Shown in pieces: positions 9,041-18,450 of a stretch of DNA of 64,000 bases. The stretch spans positions 73,186 to 137,185 of the forward strand of contig CBFHOH010000007.1 of the NCBI GenBank assembly GCA_965657335.1, read 5' to 3'. The notes beneath the pieces were generated by a model that searched no databases, was not told the DNA's origin, and saw nothing but the letters and a program-made list of their open reading frames with translations. Positions within the stretch are counted from its first letter, which is position 1. Every line of letters begins with the position of its first letter. The position numbers were made by a program, and so were the translations under genes. This stretch comes from UBA4582 sp965657335 (GTDB lineage: Bacteria > Pseudomonadota > Gammaproteobacteria > Pseudomonadales > Azotimanducaceae).

Positions 9041-10453
9041 ATGCAGCAACCAGTAGACGAATCTGGCAACATCAGCGCGCCGAGCGTCGTTGCCCAACCG
9101 GTATCTGTCACCCGCAAGATGGCTGCTTCACTGCCAAGACTTCGAGAGATGGCGGCGAGTAAAGGTTTGAAAATGCATCACTTGGGTGCCGGTTATCCTC
9201 ATCCTGAGGTGACTGACCCTCGAGCATTCCTTGCGCATAAAGCTCGCTATTATCAGCATCTTGCAGATAACGAAGGCATCAACGACCCGAACCAATTACC
9301 TGAGTATTTACGCGAATCATTTTCTTACACCGATACACTGGGCCCAAAAAGTGTGCGTGAAAAATTCAGTCAAGTGTACGGTGCTGACTGGCGAGTAAAG
9401 ATGGATCCGGATCTGCTGGTGCCGACTGTTGGTGCGACCGGAGGTATCAGCTTGCTATGTTCTCTGTTTGAACGCTCTGGTGAGCCGCTGGCCTTTATTA
9501 CTGACGCACCAACCTATGCAGGATTTCTGGCTAGGGCAAGTTTGGGGCACCAGACAGAAATTTACAGTGTGGAAATGGACGCGGAAGGCCCGTTGATCGC
9601 ATCATTACGAACGCAGATTGAGCAAGCACGTACGGATGGTCGATTCGTACCTTTTTACTACACGGTGCCGGACGGACACAATCCAGCCGGTTTCAGCTTT
9701 AGTCAGGCGCGACGCGAAGCGATACTGGAAGTGATGCGGGAATACGGGTTACTGGTCGTTGAAGATGCGCCCTATATTTACATTAACTATGCTGATGAAG
9801 CCGCAAGACCCCAATCGTTTCTGTCACTGGCGCCTGAGCAATCGGTTCATTTGTTCACGGGCTCAAAAATTGGATTTCCGGGGCCTCGAGTGGGTTTTCT
9901 TTACAGTGAGGCTGTAATGGATATCAGCGGCGGTCAAACAGCTACGCTCAAGGACTTAATCGTAACCGAGGCGAGTAGTGACATCTTGTTTCAGAACCCG
10001 GAGGCGCTCTATGGTATGGAAGCCTTATTACACGACGAGAATATGGCGTTGCGAGATTCTCTGTGGCCGGTTGCGGAGGACAAGTTGGCTGTGTATCGAG
10101 AAAATCGGCAAATCATGCTCGATGGATTTGAGCGAGAGCTAAGCAAACATGCTGACAAGTTCACATGGACGCATCCCGGTGCCGGGTTCTTTACCGTGTT
10201 TACCTTCTTAGGTGTCGGCATTAGATGTGATGAGCGTTTTGTAAGTAGTCTTGCCGCTGACTACGGTATTGTTGTCATACCTATGTATCCGTTTTATCCA
10301 GACGACGCAAAGCGCCGTAACCCGCAAGCCGGACTAAACCAGTTGCGTTTGTCTTTTTGTTTTAGCGAAAGTCAGGGTGAAGCCAGACGAAAAGATCTGA
10401 AAGAATCCGTTCAGGCTTTTTGCGATGCAGTAAAGCAAATCGCCGATGTTTAG
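9041..10453 (+). CDS. PLP-dependent aminotransferase, class I/II
   Basis: This is a fold-type I aminotransferase of about 470 residues. The PLP lysine is in GSKIGFPGPRVGF (residue 276 from this start). DAPTYAGF, YTVPDGHNPAGFSFS and VVEDAPYIYI are the usual cofactor-pocket motifs, and RLSFCF near the end carries the carboxylate-binding Arg. It most resembles the LysN/kynurenine-aminotransferase/MocR C-domain group (2-aminoadipate or aromatic amino acids), but no helix-turn-helix is present. The substrate is not predictable. I chose ATG 9041, preceded by GGAAGA at 9025-9030; an in-frame TTG at 9023 would add six residues. It is convergent with the next gene and the stop regions overlap by four bases. 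Confidence 0.88.
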   Translation: MQQPVDESGNISAPSVVAQPVSVTRKMAASLPRLREMAASKGLKMHHLGAGYPHPEVTDPRAFLAHKARYYQHLADNEGINDPNQLPEYLRESFSYTDTLGPKSVREKFSQVYGADWRVKMDPDLLVPTVGATGGISLLCSLFERSGEPLAFITDAPTYAGFLARASLGHQTEIYSVEMDAEGPLIASLRTQIEQARTDGRFVPFYYTVPDGHNPAGFSFSQARREAILEVMREYGLLVVEDAPYIYINYADEAARPQSFLSLAPEQSVHLFTGSKIGFPGPRVGFLYSEAVMDISGGQTATLKDLIVTEASSDILFQNPEALYGMEALLHDENMALRDSLWPVAEDKLAVYRENRQIMLDGFERELSKHADKFTWTHPGAGFFTVFTFLGVGIRCDERFVSSLAADYGIVVIPMYPFYPDDAKRRNPQAGLNQLRLSFCFSESQGEARRKDLKESVQAFCDAVKQIADV

Positions 10454-10878
10454 TGATCTGGCTCGGAGTCTGTTGAAGACACTGAGCCTTTTCCCTCGGA
10501 CGCTGGTTTTTCCTCGCTGAGGTCATTCAGAACAGAGGTGAGCTCATTACGAAGCCTGCGAACAATCTCGTGGGAATACTCTTTCACCAGCGAGTTAACA
10601 ACCTCAGTTGCCTGAGTGTGTAACGCTTCTTCGTTAATCTGATTGTCGTTGTCCGGATTGACGGCATAGGAATGGATGGGGTCACCAAATAAATCTGTAG
10701 CCAGTGGTTTGTCGAGTGGGTCCAGATCGGGTGTGATGTGCTTCTGCCCGCGTTTGCTTTTCTGACCAGCCTCTGACGTTGTGCTAAGCGGGTCAACGAC
10801 ATCTTCGAGCAACGGTATTTGTGAGGGTGGGGTTGTGGTCTGCTCGCCTTTTTTCTGCGGGTCTTCAATGTTAGACAT
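10450..10878 (-). CDS. Small acidic hypothetical protein downstream of holC
   Basis: This protein of about 142 residues was not recognised. It is polar and Ser/Asp/Glu/Pro rich with no membrane segment. Most of it looks disordered except a helical stretch near residues 88-122 (EALHTQATEVVNSLVKEYSH and onward to LRNELTSVLNDL). The start at 10878 (MSNIEDPQ) overlaps holC by 8 bases, as expected for a coupled downstream gene; a longer frame to 11001 would run inside holC and is not convincing. Pseudomonads, as far as I recall, also have a small uncharacterised gene between holC and valS, so this is probably that conserved position. Confidence 0.7.
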   Translation of the reverse strand: MSNIEDPQKKGEQTTTPPSQIPLLEDVVDPLSTTSEAGQKSKRGQKHITPDLDPLDKPLATDLFGDPIHSYAVNPDNDNQINEEALHTQATEVVNSLVKEYSHEIVRRLRNELTSVLNDLSEEKPASEGKGSVSSTDSEPDH

Positions 10879-11317
10879 TTTCGCTTGCCGGGGGCTGACC
10901 CACTTTATTGTATTTGATCTCGTATCCACGATCTTTATAGAACTTGTAGTTCTCTCGGGCCGCCTCGCGGCTTTCCGTATTAAGAGGTACAACCTCCGCA
11001 ACGCGCTCGAATCGGCTGAAAAAATCTGGTACTGAGCCTGACAGATTGATTAACACCTCGCGGTGGGTGTTAGGCTCATTCATGACGCTACAGCCGATTC
11101 TGACAGGCGCTTCTTCATCAATGTTGTCGAGCGTGTGCGGAATAAAACTCTCTGGCCTGAAGTGCCAGAGCAAAGCGTCGATCTCTTTAGCTTGAGCCTC
11201 ATTTTCGGTATGAATATGCACCTGATGACCCATGCGATAGATTTTAGCAATGAGGCGACAGCTGAATAACAGCGGCGCCTCTTGATTTTCTATTTGATAA
11301 AAATCTATCCTCGTCAT
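10871..11317 (-). CDS. holC: DNA polymerase III subunit chi
   Basis: This 148-residue protein begins MTRIDFYQIENQE and contains ACRLIAKIY-like and HIHTENEAQAKEIDALLW segments. FRPESFIPHTL follows, then a GCSVMNEPNTHREVLINLSG core and FSRFERVAEVVP. This order is typical of HolC, which links the clamp loader (through psi) to SSB at the replication fork. The position directly after pepA (7 bases) is the classic gammaproteobacterial arrangement and strengthens the call. The next gene overlaps it by 8 bases, so pepA, holC and the hypothetical gene are probably one transcript. Confidence 0.93.
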   Translation of the reverse strand: MTRIDFYQIENQEAPLLFSCRLIAKIYRMGHQVHIHTENEAQAKEIDALLWHFRPESFIPHTLDNIDEEAPVRIGCSVMNEPNTHREVLINLSGSVPDFFSRFERVAEVVPLNTESREAARENYKFYKDRGYEIKYNKVGQPPASENV

Positions 11318-11324
11318 GGTCTGT

Positions 11325-12827
11325 TTATTTTACTTCCTGTGCTCGGTCGATGAGGTACTGGGTTAGCAACGCAACAGGTCGACCAGTTGACCCTTTGGCA
11401 CTTCCAGCTGCCTTGTAGGCGACGCCGGCAATGTCGAGATGAGCCCATCGATATTTCTTAGTGAATCGGGCGAGAAAGCAAGCTGCTGTGACACTGCCCG
11501 CTTCGCGACCACCGACATTGGTCATGTCAGCAAATGCACTGTTAAGTTGCGGCTGATATTCCTCCCAAAGTGGCATTCTCCAGACCCTGTCTCGGGTATT
11601 CTCGCCAGCTTTATTGATGTTGTCTGCGAGTTCGTCGTCGTTAGCGAAAAGGGCAGCGGGATGAGAACCCAGCGCCATGACGCAGGAACCGGTAAGTGTT
11701 GCGACATCAATCACCGTGGCTGGCTTGAACTTATCGACATAGGTTAGCGCATCGCACAGAACAAGTCGGCCCTCCGCGTCGGTATTAAGAATTTCAATTG
11801 TTTGTCCTGACATGCTTTTAACGATATCACCCGGGCGCGATGCGTTACCGGAAGGCATATTTTCTGCCGCAGCCAACACGCAAATCACATTGATCGGTAG
11901 TGCCAGCGCTGCGACTGCGCGCATGGCGCCAAAAACGCTGGCAGCACCACACATGTCATAGGTCATCTCATGCATGCCCGCGGGGGGCTTTAAGCTAATG
12001 CCGCCCGTATCGAAGGTAATACCTTTTCCGACGAGCACATGGGGCGCTGCTTTTTTATTTTTTGCGCCTTTGTGCTCAATAATGATCATTTTGCCGGGCT
12101 GGTCGCTGCCCTGTGAGACCGAGAGAAATGAGCCCATGCCGAGTTTTTTCATGTCTTTTTCCTCAAGCACTTTTGTGGTGAGGGACTGATATTGCTTTGC
12201 TAGCAGCTTTGCCTGGTCTGCCAGATAAGTGGGCGTGCAGATGTTGGGAGGCATATTTCCAAGGTCTTTCGCATCATCGATCCCGGCCGAGATTGCACTT
12301 CCCTCGTTGATCGCTTTTTTGACCTTGCTGGCGCCAGACTTGGCAATAAGAAAGTCAATTGTTGCCGGTCCGCCTGCCGTTGCAGGTGCCTTGCCGCGCA
12401 TCTCGGTAAACTTGTAAACACCGGCGGTGCTTTGCTCTACCAGCCGTCGTGCTTTCCAGGCGTCGGATTCTGTGCCTGCTTTGGCCTCAAGTAGGCAGCA
12501 TAATGCATTTTTGGCAGAGCTTTTGCTCAATGCCGCTATCATGGCTTTTGCAACCAGCAAAAACTTGGGGCCATCTGTGGTTTCAATATTTCCTAGACCA
12601 ACGATGAGTACTCTCGGCGAAGTCACGTTGGGCACGTCGTGTAACATCAGGGTTTGCCCTATCTTTCCATTCATGTCACCACGACTCAGCACCTTCTTAA
12701 TAAAACCTTTACTGGCTTTGTCGAGTGAAGTGGCGGAATCGGAAAATGAATCGTTCTCATAAACACCCACTATCACGCATTGGTTGCGGGCTTTTTCCGG
12801 GATTCCTGATTTGGTACCGAATTGCAT
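11325..12827 (-). CDS. pepA: Leucyl aminopeptidase (M17, cytosol aminopeptidase)
   Basis: This is an M17 family dimetal aminopeptidase of about 500 residues that releases N-terminal residues from peptides; some homologues also bind DNA. The C-terminal catalytic domain has GKGITFDTGGISLKP and the diagnostic NTDAEGRL, with KSMSGQTIEIL just before it. VIDVATLTGSCVMALG follows. I prefer ATG 12827 (MQFGTKSG) because AGGAG lies five bases upstream and the family starts there; a frame from 12845 adds six residues. It is divergent from lptF, with about 120 bases between them for both promoters. Confidence 0.96.
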   Translation of the reverse strand: MQFGTKSGIPEKARNQCVIVGVYENDSFSDSATSLDKASKGFIKKVLSRGDMNGKIGQTLMLHDVPNVTSPRVLIVGLGNIETTDGPKFLLVAKAMIAALSKSSAKNALCCLLEAKAGTESDAWKARRLVEQSTAGVYKFTEMRGKAPATAGGPATIDFLIAKSGASKVKKAINEGSAISAGIDDAKDLGNMPPNICTPTYLADQAKLLAKQYQSLTTKVLEEKDMKKLGMGSFLSVSQGSDQPGKMIIIEHKGAKNKKAAPHVLVGKGITFDTGGISLKPPAGMHEMTYDMCGAASVFGAMRAVAALALPINVICVLAAAENMPSGNASRPGDIVKSMSGQTIEILNTDAEGRLVLCDALTYVDKFKPATVIDVATLTGSCVMALGSHPAALFANDDELADNINKAGENTRDRVWRMPLWEEYQPQLNSAFADMTNVGGREAGSVTAACFLARFTKKYRWAHLDIAGVAYKAAGSAKGSTGRPVALLTQYLIDRAQEVK

Positions 12828-12949
12828 GCTGACTCCTAGAGACATTAGTATAAGTGAAGTGGATAATACAGCTTAAGCGACTGCGGGTCACATTAACGTG
12901 ACACCGGTTCCACGTTTGATGGTCATTATTACGCCCAACGGATTTTACT

Positions 12950-14074
12950 TTGATTTTATATCGTTATTTTGCCAAAGAAATATTTGTCACCATGTTGTCG
13001 GTCGCGAGTGTTGTGCTTGTTATTTCGATGGGTTGGCGTTTTAGTGGTTACTTGAATGAGGCCGCAAGAGGCGTCATTAGTAGTGATGTGCTGTTTTTAA
13101 TCATGGCCTATCGATTGCCCGGATTTCTCGAGCTGATTGCGCCGGTCAGTTTTTTTCTGGCAATCATGCTCTCCTACGGTCGCCTGCACGTGGATAGCGA
13201 AATGGTTATTCTCGAAACCAGCGGGCTGAGCCCGGCGAAGCTGGTTGTGATGACGCTCATGTTATCGCTGGTCGTCATGATAGGTACGGCTTCCGTCACT
13301 CTCTGGTTTAAACCGCAAGGCGAGAAGAAGGTTGAGACGCTGCTAAAGGCACAACGGGACCTGACTGAATTTGACACGCTGGCGCCCGGTCGTTTCCAAA
13401 CGCTTCGTTCAGGAAAGAGAGTGACTTATACAGAAAGCCTCTCAGATGACGGCGAGCTTAGAAACGTATTCATTAATGAGTACAAGGTGTCAAACGCGCA
13501 CGGACCCAAGGATGTCGTCACGATTGTCGCAGAAAGAGGCGAAAACGTTGTCGATGAAACCGGTAATCGGTTCATTTTGCTCAAAAACGGTATGCGTTAC
13601 AGCGGCGTGCCTGGTAGTGCCGATTATCAGGTCATTCAGTATGAAGAATACGGCCAGCTGGTGGCGAAGGCAAAGGCGCCAGCAATGAATCGACGCAGGG
13701 CTGCGATCCCAACCATGGAATTATTTGGCATGGAAACCCTCACCCACGTGAGTGAATTGCATTGGCGTGTGTCTATTATTTTGATGATCCCAGTTATTGC
13801 AGTAATGGCGATTCCGTTGAGTCGAGTGAGTCCAAGGCAAGGACGGTTCACTCGTCTGGTGCCAGGGCTGATACTTTGCTTTCTCTACGTGATTTGTCTC
13901 TCAGCGGGTCGAGCGGCGATTGAAAAGGCACAACTACCGAAAGAGCCTGGTCTCTGGTGGATACACGGTATTTTTATTGCCCTTGTTATCAGCCTTTATC
14001 ACATGGAAAAGGTAACAGCACCTTTCCGAGCATTCGCCTCGCTGTTCAAGCGCCGGTCTGGAGCGAATAGCTAA
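12950..14074 (+). CDS. lptF: LPS export permease LptF
   Basis: This 374-residue inner-membrane subunit of the LptB2FG ABC exporter extracts lipopolysaccharide for transport to the outer membrane. Three N-terminal membrane helices (about residues 12-32, 52-75 and 98-120) precede a periplasmic beta-jellyroll domain. This starts near PQGEKKVETLLKAQ and includes GRFQTLRSGKRVTYTE. Three C-terminal helices follow from about residue 270. The start is a TTG giving MILYRYFAKEIF, which matches the usual LptF N-terminus; no ATG fits as well. It overlaps lptG by one base (TAATG). Confidence 0.95.
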   Translation: MILYRYFAKEIFVTMLSVASVVLVISMGWRFSGYLNEAARGVISSDVLFLIMAYRLPGFLELIAPVSFFLAIMLSYGRLHVDSEMVILETSGLSPAKLVVMTLMLSLVVMIGTASVTLWFKPQGEKKVETLLKAQRDLTEFDTLAPGRFQTLRSGKRVTYTESLSDDGELRNVFINEYKVSNAHGPKDVVTIVAERGENVVDETGNRFILLKNGMRYSGVPGSADYQVIQYEEYGQLVAKAKAPAMNRRRAAIPTMELFGMETLTHVSELHWRVSIILMIPVIAVMAIPLSRVSPRQGRFTRLVPGLILCFLYVICLSAGRAAIEKAQLPKEPGLWWIHGIFIALVISLYHMEKVTAPFRAFASLFKRRSGANS

Positions 14075-15153
14075 TGAAGCAGCTCGATCTGTATGTAGCA
14101 AAAACCGTCGGCATGACGATGTTGTTAGGCGAGCTTGGTTTGTTGGGTATCCTGACGATATTCACGTTTCTAGAGCAGGTCGAGGACATGGAGAATAACT
14201 ATGCGCTCGTTAATGTCATTGAATTTGTGATCTACAGTATGCCAAGAATGTTTTACGAGGTTATCCCGTACTCAGCCCTTATTGGGTGCCTCACAGGGTT
14301 GGGATTACTCGCGAACAATAGCGAAATTGTGGTGATGCGGGCAGCGGGAGTTTCCACTTGGTCCTTGTCTCTGAGTGCCATGAAGCCAACAATTTTGCTC
14401 GTGTTGATAGGACTATTAGTCGGTGAGTACGTCCTGCCAGATGTTGAAAGGATTGCGCGTAACGAACGTTTGAAAGCATTGTCATCTGAAAGCCAAATTA
14501 CCCCGCAATTTGGTTTTTGGTATCGTGAAGGCAATATTTTCATGCATTTCGATGAGGTGGGTCAGGATGGTAGTCTTGAAGGGGTATCACACTATTACTT
14601 TGACGATGAGCAGCGAATGACCCGCAGTTTGTTTGCTAAGCACGGGACCTTTCACGGCGCGGGTGGTGATCAGACTTACTGGCAATTGGACGACGTCATC
14701 GTGACGGATTTTCAAGCTGGCAGAACTCAAGCGAGCCGTGTCGACTCGGTGCGATGGGATAGTCGTTTGGGGCCAGAACTACTGAGTACGGAGATTTTGG
14801 TTCAGCCGGATAAAATGTCTATCGGTGAACTCATTGATAAGATCGAATACATGAAAGAGCAGGGGCTCAATAGCGGCAAATTTGAACTTGGGTTCTGGAA
14901 AAAAGTTCTCCAACCGCTTGCCACAATAGGGCTGGTCTTTGTCGCGATTTCTTTTATATTTGGACCGCTGCGGGAATCTACTATGGGTATGCGCGTGATC
15001 ATGGGGTTGGTCATTGGTATCCTGTTTAAGTTTGTTCAGGACTTGTTGTCGCCCGCAAGTATGGTGTTTGGCTTTTCTCCCATAATAGCAATCATCATTC
15101 CAATCGCGATTTGCTTCATTGTCGGCTATCCGCTGATGCGAAGAGCGAGCTAG
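14074..15153 (+). CDS. lptG: LPS export permease LptG
   Basis: This 359-residue partner of LptF has the same fold: helices at about residues 10-35, 58-80 and 100-120, a periplasmic domain, then three C-terminal helices. Features include MKQLDLYVAKTVGMTML at the start, MPRMFYEVIPYSALIGCLTGLG and, near the end, GFWKKVLQPLATIGLVFVAI with GPLRESTMGMRV. This is the LptG signature region. It is coupled to lptF by a one-base stop/start overlap and should be co-expressed with it in a fixed ratio. Confidence 0.95.
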   Translation: MKQLDLYVAKTVGMTMLLGELGLLGILTIFTFLEQVEDMENNYALVNVIEFVIYSMPRMFYEVIPYSALIGCLTGLGLLANNSEIVVMRAAGVSTWSLSLSAMKPTILLVLIGLLVGEYVLPDVERIARNERLKALSSESQITPQFGFWYREGNIFMHFDEVGQDGSLEGVSHYYFDDEQRMTRSLFAKHGTFHGAGGDQTYWQLDDVIVTDFQAGRTQASRVDSVRWDSRLGPELLSTEILVQPDKMSIGELIDKIEYMKEQGLNSGKFELGFWKKVLQPLATIGLVFVAISFIFGPLRESTMGMRVIMGLVIGILFKFVQDLLSPASMVFGFSPIIAIIIPIAICFIVGYPLMRRAS

Positions 15154-15163
15154 CGCTCAAACA

Positions 15164-15670
15164 CTAGTCCGGTAGGACTTCATCGCGACGATCAAGTTTT
15201 TCTGACGCGTAGGGCTTCTGACCGATATAAACGACTTTTGAGCCTGACCAGACATCGTGTAGCGCGAGATGTTTTTTATTAATCAGCGCCCAAAACATGC
15301 CGGCGCCCAGTGGCATCATAGAAAGAGTCGCGCAAACAAAGCGTATCAACGCTTCTTTAGCGTTCATGATCTCTCCGTTGCTGTTTACCGCTCGAATTTT
15401 CCAGACCTGCATACCCAGTGATTGACCCTTTACTAGCCAGAAATAAAAGTAGAACAGAAACATTTCCAGATAACATATCAACTGCACCCAGACGGTGGAC
15501 AGCGGTTCTTGCTCTGGCAAACGACGGTCTACGGGCGCGGAGTCGCCGAATACCATCAGCAAGATAGACCCGGTGACAGCCCAAAGCGCAAACAGTAAAA
15601 AGAAATCATAAGTCTGTGCCGCTAGCCTGCGACGAAGACTGGCGTTAGGAAATTCTTGTTCAATGACCAT
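15164..15670 (-). CDS. RDD family membrane protein
   Basis: This 168-residue protein has about three membrane segments: residues 20-42, 65-85 and 110-135. ASLRRRLAAQTYDFFLLF at the start carries the R...D signature. GQSLGMQVWKIRAVNSNG and HDVWSGSKVV near the end are the other RDD landmarks. Family members are poorly characterised; some act in ion transport or envelope stress. It lies tail-to-tail with lptG, a frequent neighbourhood for RDD genes in gammaproteobacteria. No specific role can be assigned. Confidence 0.85.
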   Translation of the reverse strand: MVIEQEFPNASLRRRLAAQTYDFFLLFALWAVTGSILLMVFGDSAPVDRRLPEQEPLSTVWVQLICYLEMFLFYFYFWLVKGQSLGMQVWKIRAVNSNGEIMNAKEALIRFVCATLSMMPLGAGMFWALINKKHLALHDVWSGSKVVYIGQKPYASEKLDRRDEVLPD

Positions 15671-15781
15671 GTTCTCAACCTGTAAAAAAACAATTGTACC
15701 GACGATTCACTCGCAGATTTGGACATTCACCAACGTGTTGACACAAATGGAAATGCACCAAAAGAATGATAAGTTCCAACG

Positions 15782-16240
15782 TTACTTAGCGGGTGGTTTC
15801 ATAAAACTTGCCTCACATTCGGCGACGACTTGATTGTTATCTTGCCGAATCATTTTTCCTTCCATTTGAACCAATCGCCCTCGTTGCTTGATGCATCTAC
15901 CCTCTAACCTGACCGGCGTGCCAGTGGGCAGGTCATCCTTGTAACGAATTTCACACTTAGCGGTAAATGCTTTATCACCTTTCAGGTAGATCCAGTTAGC
16001 CATGACATCGTCGAGCGCAGAAAAAATCAAGCCACCGTGTGTCACAGTGTCATAGCCGCAGTGGTGTGGTTGCGGGGTGAATTCGGATCGGCATACGTCG
16101 TCTTCGATCCGGAATTGCAGGCGCAGCCCTATCGGGTTTTCCGGACCGCAAACGAAACAATGGTTTGCGTCACTTCGAAGGCCAACTGCCGATGGCGTCT
16201 TCGTGTCTTGGTCAGAACTTTTTGTACTCACTCGTTGCAC
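15782..16240 (-). CDS. PaaI-type hotdog-fold thioesterase
   Basis: This 152-residue single-domain protein of the PaaI/YbgC-like hotdog superfamily is likely to hydrolyse acyl-CoA thioesters. The conserved block NHCFVCGPENPIGLRLQF is followed by HHCGYDTVTHGGLIFSALDD, in which HGG and the D near the helix are the catalytic region. It stands alone between an RDD gene and a desaturase. The lipid-related gene downstream makes a role in acyl-CoA handling plausible, but the substrate is unknown. Confidence 0.85.
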   Translation of the reverse strand: MQRVSTKSSDQDTKTPSAVGLRSDANHCFVCGPENPIGLRLQFRIEDDVCRSEFTPQPHHCGYDTVTHGGLIFSALDDVMANWIYLKGDKAFTAKCEIRYKDDLPTGTPVRLEGRCIKQRGRLVQMEGKMIRQDNNQVVAECEASFMKPPAK

Positions 16241-16319
16241 CTCCGGTAATATTGACGATCTCTCAGGGGCTAAAGTTAGTTGTGGTGGACAAGTTGCCTA
16301 ACGTCTGGCGCGGTGGATG

Positions 16320-17141
16320 TTAGCGCGAGAGGCCAAACAACTTCAGGAAGAAGCTGTTGTTAAATACTTCCCAGAAAGAAGTTTTGTACATTTCGCTGGG
16401 AATGTCGCTCTTGATTTTATCGTGCAGGGCCGGAAGTTCCGACCAATGCACGCCCTGTTTGTAGTGGTGTGCAGTGTGATAACCAAGGTTGCCGGTGACA
16501 AGATTAAACACCGGATTAATATTGTTAAAAGAAGCCTTGAAATGGTCCTCTGTTTCATTCAAGCCGGCGTGGTGATCATAGGTAACCCAAGCCGTTACAA
16601 ACATGCCGACGACCATTGGAATAATGAATAGCATCAGTGCTTGTAGCGGGTGGTAAATCGTCAGAGCGATAACCAAAGCGACGGTAAGCGCCGTGTATAC
16701 GACGTGTGTTCGGTAATGATTGGGGTATTTCTTGCCAACCAAGTAACCGCGATAATAAGACGTAAGCGCGACGTTCAGCGTGTATTCCCATTCGCCCATT
16801 AGCGTCCCGTCGGCACGCTTCCAGCGACTTTCGTCAATCGTTTGGTCAAGGTAGTTGTGGTGGTGACCGAAGACATGGTGAAGTAGCCAAAGATTTGTTG
16901 TAACGCCAGTGTGTAACGCGTAGGCGAGCTCCAGCAAACGATTGAGGGGAGTGGAGCGGAATGTTTTGGTGTGCTGATGGTGGTGATTCCACGAGCAGAT
17001 GCAACCCTTGGGAATGACGGTCAGGGCAAAATAGACGGCGAGAAGCCAAAAGTTCTCAACAGTGAAGTAAAGTATGAAATCCACTAGCGTGAGGGATAAA
17101 ATTAAAAAGACCGGCAATCGGTCAGCAGTTTTTCGAAACAC
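16320..17141 (-). CDS. Membrane fatty acid desaturase
   Basis: This 273-residue integral membrane di-iron desaturase has three histidine clusters in order: HHHQHTKTF (about residues 53-61), HHVFGHHHNY (about 87-96) and YHTAHHYKQGVHW (near 220). Four hydrophobic segments flank them. Such enzymes introduce double bonds into acyl chains using O2 and reduced ferredoxin or cytochrome. No reductase lies next to it. The reading frame begins with GTG at 17141 and has no clear ribosome site, so the exact N-terminus is uncertain. It may help adjust membrane fluidity. Confidence 0.85.
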   Translation of the reverse strand: MFRKTADRLPVFLILSLTLVDFILYFTVENFWLLAVYFALTVIPKGCICSWNHHHQHTKTFRSTPLNRLLELAYALHTGVTTNLWLLHHVFGHHHNYLDQTIDESRWKRADGTLMGEWEYTLNVALTSYYRGYLVGKKYPNHYRTHVVYTALTVALVIALTIYHPLQALMLFIIPMVVGMFVTAWVTYDHHAGLNETEDHFKASFNNINPVFNLVTGNLGYHTAHHYKQGVHWSELPALHDKIKSDIPSEMYKTSFWEVFNNSFFLKLFGLSR

Positions 17142-17314
17142 AGTATCTATCTAGTGGCTACCTGGTTGAAGTTTACCATGGGCGGGGGATTTTGCCCGGG
17201 TCATAGAAGATTTGTAGGGCATGTTATAAGCGAGTTGAATAAAAGTAAACCACTGGTTTGATTATCACGCGTAGGTTAAATTTGTGAAAGGTCAGCTGTA
17301 AAAATGAACAGGAA

Positions 17315-17542
17315 TTGTGTGCCGTGACTGGAGATAAGATCATCCCTTTTGATAAGGCAAAAAACTCTGCCAAACATCAAGGCAGTGTGATGAAGCAAAA
17401 AGATCGCAAGCTTGATGCCTTAAAGTCAGCCTTCAAGGCATCGCGTGACGAGGTCGCCAGACAACGTAAAGCTGAGGCGTCGCTGGCACAAAAACGAAAG
17501 AAGAATAAGAAAAAGAGAGATGGTAAGAAAGGCAAGAGCTAG
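17315..17542 (+). CDS. Small lysine-rich basic protein
   Basis: This unrecognised protein of up to 75 residues has a very basic tail (KRKKNKKKRDGKKGKS). Its N-terminal half, GDKIIPFDKAKNSAKHQG, looks like a short conserved motif before a helical charged segment. Such composition suggests nucleic-acid or ribosome binding, but this is inference only. The frame opens with TTG 17315; GTG 17324 (VTGDKIIP), ten bases after AGGA, is an equally good start. It is convergent with the PlsC gene downstream. Confidence 0.55.
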   Translation: MCAVTGDKIIPFDKAKNSAKHQGSVMKQKDRKLDALKSAFKASRDEVARQRKAEASLAQKRKKNKKKRDGKKGKS

Positions 17543-17583
17543 GTTTTTAAGGCTTTTGGCGGCTAACTGAATACGCGAATTCG

Positions 17584-18450
17584 TTATGGCTGATGCAGGG
17601 TCGCTGATATCGCGCCTCTGACCTCCGCGGTGAGGTCGTTCAAAGTTTTCATCACAGGCGCAGGCTGCGGTTGCTCCGCAGTGTCTCGCTCAACCGCATT
17701 TGTACTAAGTAGCTTCGGTCTGTCTTGGCTCGACCTGGGGTGATCAGCGGTGTGTGCCTCGACACTCACCGATATCGGCGCGCCAATTGTCATACGCGCG
17801 ACACCTGGGTGTAAGTCAGCCGTGTCTGAGGGTAGTATTTCCAGCGTGTTGTGAATGGTGATCGGCAGTATCGGCAGATTCAGCTCCTGTGCCATTCGAA
17901 AGGCCCCTTTTTTGAAAGGCTTCAGCTCGCCACTGCGAGATCGCGTGCCCTCTGCGAAGAAGACCACCGACATCCCGTTCTTGATTCTCTCTCTTGCGCG
18001 TTCCATTGAAGCCAGGGCGGCCTCAGTGTTTGAACGATCAATGATGACATGCCCCATCATTTCGCAAGCTAACCCTAATATAGGTACGGCCCTTAGCTCC
18101 CGTTTCATCACCCATTTGATGTCCATACCGAGGTAGCCGTAGAGCAGAAAAATATCAAGCATACTTTGATGGTTTGCCACGATGACGTAGGACTGCCCCT
18201 GCTTGATATGTTCCTTGCCGCTAGCCCTGATGCCAATAAGTGAGACGGTTGTATTAATTTTTGCCCACAGCGTGCCAAAAACTCGCGAGGCAAAGTCGGG
18301 CGCACCCAAAAACGACAGAACGATAATGATCGAACCAAGTATTGCGGTCGACAACACCAAGAAAGGCACGACAAAAATCCACTTGTATACCGTGTAAAGC
18401 CCGCTTTTTCGTGTGGTGCGATCCAAAACTTGTTCACTGCCGATCTTCAT
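17584..18450 (-). CDS. plsC: 1-acylglycerol-3-phosphate acyltransferase (PlsC-like)
   Basis: This 288-residue membrane acyltransferase has an N-terminal hydrophobic anchor (about residues 28-55). The PlsC motifs follow: ANHQSMLDI (NHxxxxD catalytic dyad, about residues 92-100), FFAEGTRSRSGEL (about 165) and LPILPITIHNT (about 195). It should acylate lysophosphatidic acid to phosphatidic acid. The C-terminal 60 residues are polar, Pro/Gln rich and probably not catalytic. Other PlsC homologues may exist in the genome, so housekeeping identity is not assured. Confidence 0.87.
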   Translation of the reverse strand: MKIGSEQVLDRTTRKSGLYTVYKWIFVVPFLVLSTAILGSIIIVLSFLGAPDFASRVFGTLWAKINTTVSLIGIRASGKEHIKQGQSYVIVANHQSMLDIFLLYGYLGMDIKWVMKRELRAVPILGLACEMMGHVIIDRSNTEAALASMERARERIKNGMSVVFFAEGTRSRSGELKPFKKGAFRMAQELNLPILPITIHNTLEILPSDTADLHPGVARMTIGAPISVSVEAHTADHPRSSQDRPKLLSTNAVERDTAEQPQPAPVMKTLNDLTAEVRGAISATLHQP

